8,347 nt of DNA from the NCBI GenBank assembly GCA_013298485.1, contig JAAFHS010000079.1:1-8347 (forward strand), given 5' to 3'. Within the stretch, counting starts at the first letter, position 1; the number at the start of each line of letters is the position of its first letter. The notes beneath the pieces are model-generated. The model searched no databases. It was given only the letters and a program-made list of their open reading frames with translations, and was not told where the DNA came from. A program made the translations under genes and the position numbers. This stretch comes from Rhodobacterales bacterium (GTDB taxonomy: Bacteria; Pseudomonadota; Alphaproteobacteria; Rhodobacterales; Rhodobacteraceae). Positions 1 through 4,853 of this stretch are shown piece after piece.

Positions 1-491
1 ACATCCCACAGACCTGCAGGTTCCGCGTCATCCGCCGCAGGGGTGCCGGTGTCATCGAAGAGACCCGGCTGGGGGGGGGCCGTGCCGCGCATCCGGGCCA
101 CGGCATCCTGCAGCACCGTCACGGTCGCCTCTTCCGCCGCGGGGGCATCAAGAACCGGTGAGGGCGTTTCGGGGTCGATATCGGCCAGGGCCACTTCCAG
201 TGCGACCTCTTCATCCGACGGATCATCCGCCAGCCCGGCCACATGCCGCACGCCATGTTCGCGCAGGATTTTCTGCACGCCCCGGATGGTGATACCGTCG
301 TTGTGGAGTAGCCGCTTGATGCCTTCCAGCAGGGCCACATCGCTGGGCCGGTAGTACCGGCGTCCGCCTGCGCGTTTCACAGGTTTGATCTGCGGAAAAC
401 GGCTTTCCCAGAACCGCAGCACATGCGCGGGCGTGTCCAGATGATCGGCCACTTCGCTGATCGTGCGGAAGGCGTCGGCTGATTTCTCCAT
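1..491 (-). CDS. MerR-family transcriptional regulator, C-terminus cut by window edge
   Basis: This is a putative DNA-binding regulator of the MerR family; its target and effector cannot be read from the sequence. I translated 163 codons from the ATG at 491, open to the left edge. Residues about 8-75 form the winged-helix domain: TISEVADHLDTPAHVLRFWE, then RRYYRPSDVALLEGIKRLLH, then GITIRGVQKILREHG, the usual MerR helix-turn-helix and wing pattern. After residue 85 the protein becomes acidic and proline/alanine rich (DDPSDEEVALEVALADIDPETP), with low complexity and no visible metal-binding cysteines, so a metal sensor is unlikely. The start follows the ihfA stop by 9 bases, and an AAGGG Shine-Dalgarno overlaps that stop, so it is probably co-transcribed and translationally linked with ihfA. 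A nine-base G run (C run in the mRNA) at 71-79 lies in the coding tail; the frame is intact with nine. A MerR gene after ihfA is common in Rhodobacteraceae (family knowledge). Confidence 0.88.
   Translation of the reverse strand, partial: MEKSADAFRTISEVADHLDTPAHVLRFWESRFPQIKPVKRAGGRRYYRPSDVALLEGIKRLLHNDGITIRGVQKILREHGVRHVAGLADDPSDEEVALEVALADIDPETPSPVLDAPAAEEATVTVLQDAVARMRGTAPPQPGLFDDTGTPAADDAEPAGLWD
71..79. repeat. Homopolymer run of nine G inside the merR coding tail
   Basis: Nine consecutive G on the plus strand read as nine C in the merR mRNA, encoding part of an Ala-Pro-Pro-Gln stretch near residues 138-141. With nine bases the frame continues as QPGLFDDTGTPAADDAEPAGLWD to the window edge. 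One extra base would give a stop after six more codons; one base fewer leaves a different frame that also stays open to the edge. Confidence 0.9.
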
Positions 492-500
492 CAGCCGCCC

Positions 501-806
501 TTAGCGTTTCTTGCCGGCAGCCACGCGGTCCTTCATCAGATGCGAGGGCCGGAAGGTCAGCACGGTGCGCGGACTGATCGGCACCTCGTCGCCCGTTTTC
601 GGATTGCGGCCGACGCGCGCGGTCTTGGCCCGCACCGAGAACGTCCCGAAGGACGAGATTTTGACCGTCTCGCCGCCCGCCAGCGCATCCGACATATGCT
701 GCAGAACCGTTTCAACCAGTTGCGACGATTCATTCCGGCTAAGGCCCACTTCGCGGAAGACAGCTTCCGAAAGGTCCATCCGTGTCAGTGTCTTTTCACT
801 CATCAT
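501..806 (-). CDS. ihfA: Integration host factor subunit alpha
   Basis: IHF alpha pairs with IHF beta (not in this window) to bind and sharply bend DNA. It acts as a nucleoid protein in transcription, recombination and replication. The 101-residue product has the full HU/IHF fold. The N-terminal helices read TLTRMDLSEAVFREVGLSRNES, typical of the alpha subunit. The core is VKISSFGTFSVRAKTARVGRNPKTG, in which Pro69 of GRNPKTG is the expected DNA-intercalating proline at the tip of the beta arm. The end is RTVLTFRPSHLMKDRV. Two consecutive ATG codons (806 and 803) follow a GGGGGG stretch; the second, giving 100 residues, has better spacing and matches the usual MSEKTLTRMDL start. It lies downstream of fabH after a gap of 104 bases that holds a likely promoter, and upstream of a MerR gene, so it may be read both from the operon and from its own promoter. 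Confidence 0.96.
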   Translation of the reverse strand: MMSEKTLTRMDLSEAVFREVGLSRNESSQLVETVLQHMSDALAGGETVKISSFGTFSVRAKTARVGRNPKTGDEVPISPRTVLTFRPSHLMKDRVAAGKKR

Positions 807-826
807 TCCCCCCGGATTTTTGTGAA

Positions 827-855
827 ACTGTGCGCCGGGTGGTTTTCCGAGTCAA
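827..855 (-). promoter_or_regulatory. Probable internal sigma-70 promoter of ihfA-merR
   Basis: On the minus strand TTGACT (855-850) is separated by 17 bases from CACAGT (832-827), which would start transcription about 15 bases upstream of the ihfA start codon. The -35 is nearly ideal; the -10 matches TATAAT at only three positions, which is common in G+C-rich alphaproteobacteria. A GAGTC (GANTC, the CcrM methylation motif) at 849-853 overlaps the -35 element. Inferred from pattern only. Confidence 0.42.
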
Positions 856-892
856 TAACAATGGCTTGGGCGCTGATCTTCAATGTCAGGTT

Positions 893-910
893 TTGCCGAT
901 CTTCGGGCAA
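893..910 (-). other. Imperfect hairpin immediately after the fabH stop
   Basis: The arms TTGCC and GGCAA extend with a bulged C to pair GA with TC around a three-base AGA loop, directly abutting the fabH stop codon. No T run follows, so it is not a typical intrinsic terminator. It could stabilise the fabH mRNA 3' end or mark processing between fabH and ihfA. It lies upstream of the probable ihfA promoter. Confidence 0.35.
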
Positions 911-1882
911 TTACCAGCGCAGAACGACCGAACCCCAGGCCAAACCGCCCCCGATCGCCTCGGTCACGATCAGATCGCCGGGCTTTATCTGGCCCCGGGC
1001 GCGGCCCACCGAAAGGGCGAGGGGAATCGATGCGGCCGATGTATTGCCGTGATCCTGCACCGTCACGACCACCCGGTTCATCGGCACGCCCATCTTCTGG
1101 GCCGTGCCCGTGATGATCCGCAGGTTGGCCTGGTGCGGTACGATCCAGTCGACGTCATCTGCCGAAAGCCCGGCCTTTTCCAGTGACCGGTGTGCGGTTT
1201 CGGCCAGCTTTTCGATAGCGTGGCGGAACACTTCCTTGCCCTGCATCCGCAGGTGCCCGGTTGTGCCCGTGGAGGTGCCGCCATCGACATAGAGCAGGTC
1301 CTGAAACCGCCCGTCGCTGTTCAGATCGGTCGCGAGCACGCCGCGGTCGGCGGATGTGCCCGCGCCCGGCTGCCCTTCAAGCACCAGCGCCCCCGCGCCA
1401 TCCCCGAACAGAACAGATGTGCTGCGGTCATCCCAATCCATCAGGCGGCTGAAGGTTTCCGCCCCGATCACCAGAATGCGCGCCGCCTGACCTGCGGCAA
1501 TCAGCGCATTCGCCGTCGTCAGCGCATAGACAAAGCCCGCGCAGACGGCCTGTACGTCAAAGGCAAAGCCCCGCGTCATGCCGAGTTTGGCCTGCACCAT
1601 GGTCGCAACCGACGGGAATGTCAGGTCGGGTGTCGAGGTGGCGACGATAATCGCATCCAGCGCGCCTGCATCGATGCCAGCATCGGCCAAGGCAGCGCGC
1701 GCCGCATGGGTGGCAAGGTCCGAGGTCAACTCGCCCTCTGCCGCGAAATGCCGCCGTTCGATGCCAGAACGGGACTTGATCCATTCATCCGACGTGTCGA
1801 TGCGGGCCGCGAATTCCGCATTCGGCACCACCCGCGCGGGCAGATAATGCCCCACACCCCTGACCACGGCACGTATCGTCAT
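911..1882 (-). CDS. fabH: Beta-ketoacyl-ACP synthase III (FabH)
   Basis: FabH starts fatty-acid synthesis in the cytoplasm by condensing an acyl-CoA, usually acetyl-CoA, with malonyl-ACP to give a beta-ketoacyl-ACP. The 323-residue length is normal. The thiolase-fold catalytic triad is complete: Cys114 in QAVCAGFVYAL, His250 in VPHQANLRI and Asn280 in GNTSAASIP. The N-terminal signature TSDEWIKSRSGIERR (residues 30-44) and the C-terminal GGGLAWGSVVLRW are also typical of the family. The start codon overlaps the plsX stop in an ATGA arrangement, indicating coupled translation. A purine-rich AAAGGA lies about a dozen bases upstream. No inactivating change is visible, in contrast to the neighbouring plsX. 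Confidence 0.98.
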   Translation of the reverse strand: MTIRAVVRGVGHYLPARVVPNAEFAARIDTSDEWIKSRSGIERRHFAAEGELTSDLATHAARAALADAGIDAGALDAIIVATSTPDLTFPSVATMVQAKLGMTRGFAFDVQAVCAGFVYALTTANALIAAGQAARILVIGAETFSRLMDWDDRSTSVLFGDGAGALVLEGQPGAGTSADRGVLATDLNSDGRFQDLLYVDGGTSTGTTGHLRMQGKEVFRHAIEKLAETAHRSLEKAGLSADDVDWIVPHQANLRIITGTAQKMGVPMNRVVVTVQDHGNTSAASIPLALSVGRARGQIKPGDLIVTEAIGGGLAWGSVVLRW

Positions 1883-2764
1883 TCGGTGGTTCCGTCCTTT
1901 GCCGTGGAGTCAGGCATATCCTGCCCCGCGCGCGCGACCTCTGCAAGGCGCGCGGCAAGACGCGCCTGAAAGCCCGACTGCGCAAGGCGGTGTGCCAGGC
2001 TGATCGCCGCCGCAACCCCCGTGGCATCGGCCGAGCCGTGCGATTTCACCACCGTGCCGTTCAGCCCGAGGAAGACGCCGCCGTTCTGGCGGCGCGGGTC
2101 GATGCGTTTCTGCAGCCGTTTCAACGAGTTCATCGCCAGAAGGGCGGCGAATTTCGACAGCAATCCGGCATTGAACGCCTGCCGCAGGAAATCGGAAATC
2201 AGCTTGGCCGTGCCTTCGCCGGTTTTCAGCGCGATGTTGCCGGTGAAGCCGTCGGTCACAATCACATCCACGCGATCCGACGGCAGATCGCCGCCTTCGA
2301 CAAAGCCCACGTAATCGAACCCACCGACGGCTGCCGCACCGGCCATGCGGTCATGCGCCTCTTTCAACTCGGCCCGGCCCTTGTGTTCTTCGGTGCCCAC
2401 GTTCAGCAGCCCGATGCGCGGGCGGGTCAGGTTCAGCCCGTTGCGCGCATAGGATGCGCCCATAATCGCATATTGCAAAAGATCATCGGCTTCCGCCTTG
2501 ATGTCGGCACCGACGTCCAGCATCAGGTTGAACCCGCCGGGATTGCGGCTGGGCCACAGGCAGGCGATGGCGGGGCGGTTGACGCCGGGCAGTTTGCGCA
2601 GGCGGATCATGCTGACGGCCATCAGGGCCCCGGTGTTGCCGCGCGGCAGAATCGGCAAGACCGGCAACCACGGCTGCCGGCCCCTGATCGCCACCCATGG
2701 CGTCAATGGAAATGACAATGCGCGGGGCATGTGTGGTGGTGGGGCTCTCCGCTCCGCTTACCAT
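1879..2764 (-). pseudogene. plsX: plsX (phosphate acyltransferase) with internal deletion and frame change
   Basis: PlsX makes acyl-phosphate from acyl-ACP for the PlsY step of glycerophospholipid synthesis. From the ATG at 2764 one frame encodes about 40 residues ending IVISIDAMGGDQGPAAVV-AGLADSA, the PlsX N-terminus. The next family motif, GNTGALMAVSMIRLRKLPG, starts at 2640 in a different frame and continues normally to 1879 (LDVGADI, LLNVGTEEHKGRAEL, VIVTDGFTGNIALKTGEGTA, GVFLGLNGTVVKSHGSADA). Compared with PlsX of E. coli and related bacteria as I recall them, about 75-80 residues between these blocks are absent, and the missing length must be 3n+2 bases. The join lies near 2637-2650, inside a 12-base palindrome. 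The C-terminal frame could start at an ATG at 2730, but would then lack the DAMGGD motif. The gene sits 23 bases after rpmF and overlaps fabH by ATGA. Identity is sure; whether it is a real pseudogene or an assembly error is not. Confidence 0.88.
2637..2648. repeat. Perfect 12-base palindrome at the plsX break
   Basis: TGCCGCGCGGCA equals its own reverse complement and covers the point where plsX changes frame. A palindrome at a deletion joint fits hairpin-assisted slippage or polymerase skipping, either in the cell or during sequencing and assembly. Confidence 0.8.
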
Positions 2765-2787
2765 GCCGGGCCTGCGCGATCCGCCAC

Positions 2788-2994
2788 TTACGCGGCGTCT
2801 TCGTCCAGATCGACTTCTTTTGCCGATGCGACAACTTCGCGCGAATCGTAGTGGCCGCAGGCACTGCACACATGGTGCGGGCGCTTCAACTCACCACAAT
2901 TGGCGCATTCGTTGGGGTTTGCCGCGACGAGCGCGTCATGCGCGCGGCGCATGTTGCGACGGGATTTGGTCGTGCGGTTCTGTGGGACAGCCAT
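2788..2994 (-). CDS. rpmF: 50S ribosomal protein L32
   Basis: L32 is a small structural protein of the large ribosomal subunit. The 68-residue product has the usual start MAVPQNRTTKSRRNMRRAHD, which is basic and rRNA-binding. A four-cysteine zinc ribbon follows: Cys30 and Cys33 in CANC, Cys43 and Cys46 in CSAC. It then has an acidic tail (KEVDLDEDAA) typical of alphaproteobacterial versions. All four cysteines are present, so this is the zinc-binding (C+) form. GAGG seven bases before the ATG is a suitable Shine-Dalgarno. It is the first gene before plsX-fabH in the conserved cluster, after yceD across a 168-base gap that carries a probable promoter and operator-like sequences. Confidence 0.97.
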   Translation of the reverse strand: MAVPQNRTTKSRRNMRRAHDALVAANPNECANCGELKRPHHVCSACGHYDSREVVASAKEVDLDEDAA

Positions 2995-3041
2995 GTCTCA
3001 ACCTCGGTCTGGGTGGGGACATGCCCCTGATTTTGTTTACA

Positions 3042-3054
3042 GATCAACCCGTTA
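3042..3054 (+). promoter_or_regulatory. Near-consensus IHF-binding site in the rpmF leader
   Basis: GATCAACCCGTTA matches the IHF consensus WATCAANNNNTTR at every fixed position except the first W. An A/T-rich stretch (3029-3041, GATTTTGTTTAC) lies on the 5' side, where IHF sites often have an A/T element. It falls between the proposed rpmF promoter and the rpmF start codon. Pattern match only; one-mismatch matches can occur by chance in several kilobases. Confidence 0.35.
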
Positions 3055-3059
3055 TCCGA

Positions 3060-3071
3060 TGCACCTGTGCA
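3060..3071. promoter_or_regulatory. Inverted repeat, possible operator in the rpmF leader
   Basis: TGCAC and GTGCA flank a two-base centre, a perfect 12-base dyad about 30 bases downstream of the proposed -10 element. GGTGCA also occurs as a direct repeat on the minus strand here. It could be a small repressor operator or an RNA element in the leader; no known regulator is assigned. Confidence 0.3.
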
Positions 3072-3098
3072 CCATCCGGCGGTCTGAATAAGGCGCGG

Positions 3099-3126
3099 AA
3101 CATACTGCGATTCCGGCCAAGCGCAA
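3099..3126 (-). promoter_or_regulatory. Candidate sigma-70 promoter of the rpmF-plsX-fabH operon
   Basis: On the minus strand TTGCGC (3126-3121), a 16-base spacer and TATGTT (3104-3099) form a plausible promoter between yceD and rpmF, predicting a leader of about 95 nt. The leader contains the IHF-like site and the inverted repeat. Inferred from pattern only. Confidence 0.38.
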
Positions 3127-3141
3127 CCCCTTTATTCGCGG

Positions 3142-3161
3142 CCCGCACCCGTGGACGCGGG
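3142..3161 (-). other. Short hairpin just after the yceD stop
   Basis: CCCGC and GCGGG can pair around a ten-base loop right after the yceD stop codon. No T run follows on the minus strand, so it is at best a weak or factor-dependent 3' end; yceD may read through into rpmF. Confidence 0.25.
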
Positions 3162-3162
3162 G

Positions 3163-3702
3163 TCAGGGCTTGCCCAGCTTGTCCTTCAGGGCCGCAAGCC
3201 CCGCAAAGGGTTTCAGATCACCATCCGTCAGCGGGGCCGCCCCCGGTTCGGCAAACACCGCCTGACCGAGTGCAGCCCCCGGCGCGCGCGGATAAAGCGG
3301 CAGGGCAAGGCTCAGCGCCTCCACCGCGACAGCGCCCACATCAATCAGATCGGGCAGGGGTTCTGCGGTATCATCTTCCGGGATTTCGGCCTCGGTCCCC
3401 TCGGGTGCTGTCCAGTCCGCCAGATAGCGCCGCACCACGGTTTCACTGATGGCGGTCTTCACGGGGGCCAGCGTGATGCCGCAAGGCTGTTCCACCCGCG
3501 CCACCAGAACGGCCTCCAGCACGATGTCGCGGCGGCCCACGGGGCGCAATTCGCCCTTGAACGACAGCGCATTGACCGCCGTGATATCCAGTGCCGCGGC
3601 GATGGCCGCACGGGTGGCGGCATCGGGGGCCAGATCAAAGCGGGTTGGTTTTTTGGGCGACAGGCCGCGCACCTGGAAAGGCAAGCTCAAAGGGTTCGTC
3701 AT
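3163..3702 (-). CDS. yceD: YceD family (DUF177) protein
   Basis: DUF177/YceD proteins are small cytoplasmic proteins encoded next to rpmF in many bacteria. They have been linked to 23S rRNA accumulation; no catalytic activity is established. The 179-residue product shows the family layout: an N-terminal region starting MTNPLSLPFQVRGLSPKKP, a central VEQPCGITLAPVKTAISETVVRRY strand region (residues 70-93), an acidic segment EGTEAEIPEDDTAEPLPDLID (101-121), then VGAVAVEALSLALPLYPRAPG (122-142), and the usual end KPFAGLAALKDKLG. Only one cysteine (Cys74) remains of the cysteine-rich pattern seen in some relatives, so zinc binding is doubtful. AGAGGAG a few bases before the ATG is a strong Shine-Dalgarno. 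It is divergent from bamE and upstream of rpmF on the same strand. Confidence 0.9.
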   Translation of the reverse strand: MTNPLSLPFQVRGLSPKKPTRFDLAPDAATRAAIAAALDITAVNALSFKGELRPVGRRDIVLEAVLVARVEQPCGITLAPVKTAISETVVRRYLADWTAPEGTEAEIPEDDTAEPLPDLIDVGAVAVEALSLALPLYPRAPGAALGQAVFAEPGAAPLTDGDLKPFAGLAALKDKLGKP

Positions 3703-3762
3703 CGCAGGCTCCTCTGCCCCCCGTATTGCGTTCCTTCCTTGATCCGGGGCACATCATTCTGT

Positions 3763-3787
3763 ATCCCAAGGCGGAAGGGATGCCTTG
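3763..3787 (-). other. Two interlocking inverted repeats in the yceD leader
   Basis: ATCCC (3763-3767) can pair with GGGAT (3777-3781), and CAAGGC (3767-3772) with GCCTTG (3782-3787). The two stems overlap in space and cannot form together as simple hairpins. They lie between the candidate yceD promoter and its start codon. Confidence 0.3.
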
Positions 3788-3795
3788 ATGCTGTT

Positions 3796-3824
3796 GCGAT
3801 ACGGCGATCGCGGCGTCTTGACAA
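3796..3824 (-). promoter_or_regulatory. Candidate yceD promoter overlapping a bamE-facing -35
   Basis: On the minus strand TTGTCA (3824-3819) is 17 bases from TATCGC (3801-3796), directed at yceD. The same bases contain TTGACA on the plus strand (3818-3823), a perfect -35 toward bamE, although no convincing -10 follows it at 16-18 bases. The two promoters, if real, would share their -35 region. Confidence 0.35.
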
Positions 3825-3874
3825 GCGGCGCGCGGGATGGCCGTGAAAAACGAGTGTGGGCGGAGTAGGATCGC

Positions 3875-4336
3875 ATGACCTTTTGGGCGCGGCCAGTCAG
3901 ATGGGCCATTGCGGGGCTGTTTGTGGCGTTGACGGTGGCCTGTTCGCCGATCATTCGCAACCATGGATATGTCCCGTCAGATGACGAGTTGACACTGGTC
4001 GAGGTCGGGACCGACACGCGCGAAACCGTGGCGCAAAAGATCGGGCGGCCGACGGCATCGGGGCTGCTGGATGACGTGGGCTGGTACTATGTGCAAAGCC
4101 GGTTCCGCACCTTTGGCCCGCGCGCGCCACAAGAGATCGACCGCCAGGTGGTGGCGATATCCTTTACTGAAGAGGGCACGGTATCAAACGTGGAACGCTT
4201 TGGCCTGGAAGACGGGCAGGTCGTGGCCCTGTCACGCCGTGTGACGGAGACCAACGTGCGCGGTGTCAGCCTGATCAAGCAGCTGCTTGGCAACCTTGGC
4301 AACTTCCGTGCGGATCAGGTTCTGGACAACCAGTAG
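3875..4336 (+). CDS. bamE: BamE/SmpA/OmlA-type outer-membrane assembly lipoprotein
   Basis: BamE is a lipoprotein of the BAM complex, which folds beta-barrel proteins into the outer membrane. The 153-residue product has a lipoprotein signal peptide: basic ARPVR, a hydrophobic core WAIAGLFVALTVA and a lipobox in which Cys23 (TVAC) becomes the lipidated residue. The mature part carries the family signature NHGYVPSDDELTLVEVGTDTRETVAQKIGRPTASGLLDDVGWYYV (29-73), then RQVVAISFTEEGTVSNVERFGL (90-111), matching the SmpA/OmlA alpha-beta fold. The start is fixed by a GGAGTAGG Shine-Dalgarno and by the signal peptide. It is divergent from yceD and convergent with msrB, with 27 bases between the two stops and no visible terminator. 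Confidence 0.92.
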   Translation: MTFWARPVRWAIAGLFVALTVACSPIIRNHGYVPSDDELTLVEVGTDTRETVAQKIGRPTASGLLDDVGWYYVQSRFRTFGPRAPQEIDRQVVAISFTEEGTVSNVERFGLEDGQVVALSRRVTETNVRGVSLIKQLLGNLGNFRADQVLDNQ

Positions 4337-4363
4337 CGTCTTTGCGGACTATATGCTGATGCG

Positions 4364-4756
4364 TCAGGTTTCCGGATCGAAGGTCAGGGCCACGCCGTTG
4401 ATGCAATAGCGCAGGCCCGTCGGTGCGGGGCCGTCGGGAAACACATGCCCCAGATGCGCATCGCATCGGTTGCAATGCACTTCGGTGCGGGTGGCAAACC
4501 AGCTGCGGTCGATGGATTCGCCCACCATTTCGGCATCCAGCGGCGCCCAGAAACTGGGCCAGCCCGTGCCGCTGTCGAATTTAGTGGCGGCGTCAAACAC
4601 CGGGGCCTCGCAGCAGATGCAGCGGTAAGTTCCTGATGTCTTTGGGAAATTGTCATTCGTAAAGGCGCGTTCCGTGCCATGCTTGCGCGTGACCTTGAAG
4701 GCGAGGTCGGACAATTGCGCCTGCCATTCGGCATCCGATTTGATGATCTTTTCCAT
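4364..4756 (-). CDS. msrB: Peptide-methionine (R)-S-oxide reductase MsrB
   Basis: MsrB reduces the R form of methionine sulfoxide in proteins back to methionine, using thioredoxin, and so repairs oxidative damage. The 130-residue cytoplasmic product is a complete single-domain enzyme. The structural zinc is bound by Cys46 and Cys49 (CICC) and by Cys95 and Cys98 (CNRC). The substrate loop reads TKFDSGTGWPSFW (58-70), followed by HLGHVFPDGPAPTGLRYC; Cys118 in RYCINGVAL is the catalytic cysteine, not selenocysteine. RYCINGVAL differs slightly from the common RYCINSASL. I chose the ATG at 4756 (MEKIIKSDAEW) because AAAGGA lies eight bases upstream and the protein then starts like other MsrB. An in-frame ATG at 4834 would add 26 residues without family support. 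It is divergent from olsB, with 97 bases between the starts. Confidence 0.97.
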   Translation of the reverse strand: MEKIIKSDAEWQAQLSDLAFKVTRKHGTERAFTNDNFPKTSGTYRCICCEAPVFDAATKFDSGTGWPSFWAPLDAEMVGESIDRSWFATRTEVHCNRCDAHLGHVFPDGPAPTGLRYCINGVALTFDPET

Positions 4757-4779
4757 GATGCGCGTCCTTTCGATCCTGC

Positions 4780-4808
4780 TTGCGTGCAGGCTGCGGTTGG
4801 CCTCATAT
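4780..4808 (+). promoter_or_regulatory. Candidate olsB promoter
   Basis: TTGCGT (4780-4785), a 17-base spacer and TCATAT (4803-4808) face olsB in the 97-base msrB-olsB gap. The start of transcription would lie about 40 bases before the olsB ATG. Pattern only. Confidence 0.33.
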
Positions 4809-4853
4809 CTAGGCGCGCGGGGCTGTCCCGCCAAGGTGGGAAGTGACTTGTCG

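Noticed and set aside
1190..1969. A 259-codon plus-strand frame opposite fabH and the plsX end
   Set aside because: It lies entirely opposite fabH/plsX, has Arg/His-rich low-information sequence and no domain; fabH carries a full catalytic triad on the other strand.
1990..2715. A 241-codon plus-strand frame opposite plsX
   Set aside because: It is antisense to conserved PlsX sequence and shows no family motif. It is not evidence that a different gene replaced plsX.
1879..2764. Programmed ribosomal frameshifting in plsX
   Set aside because: Shifting frame at the joint would still leave about 75-80 family residues missing, and there is no slippery heptamer at the joint.
3142..3161. Intrinsic terminator between yceD and rpmF
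   Set aside because: The stem is only five pairs and no T run follows on the minus strand; kept only as a weak hairpin.
3802..3815. GCGATCGC octamer resembling the cyanobacterial HIP1 repeat
   Set aside because: It occurs as a single copy in a gap, and the gene content is clearly alphaproteobacterial; chance occurrence in G+C-rich DNA.
2697..3846. Long plus-strand frames opposite rpmF and yceD
   Set aside because: They are antisense to recognised genes, with Arg/Pro-rich composition and no ribosome-binding site or domain.
4650..4853. N-terminal extension of olsB back into msrB
   Set aside because: The extension is opposite msrB, has no OlsB similarity, and a purine-rich ribosome site precedes the ATG at 4854.
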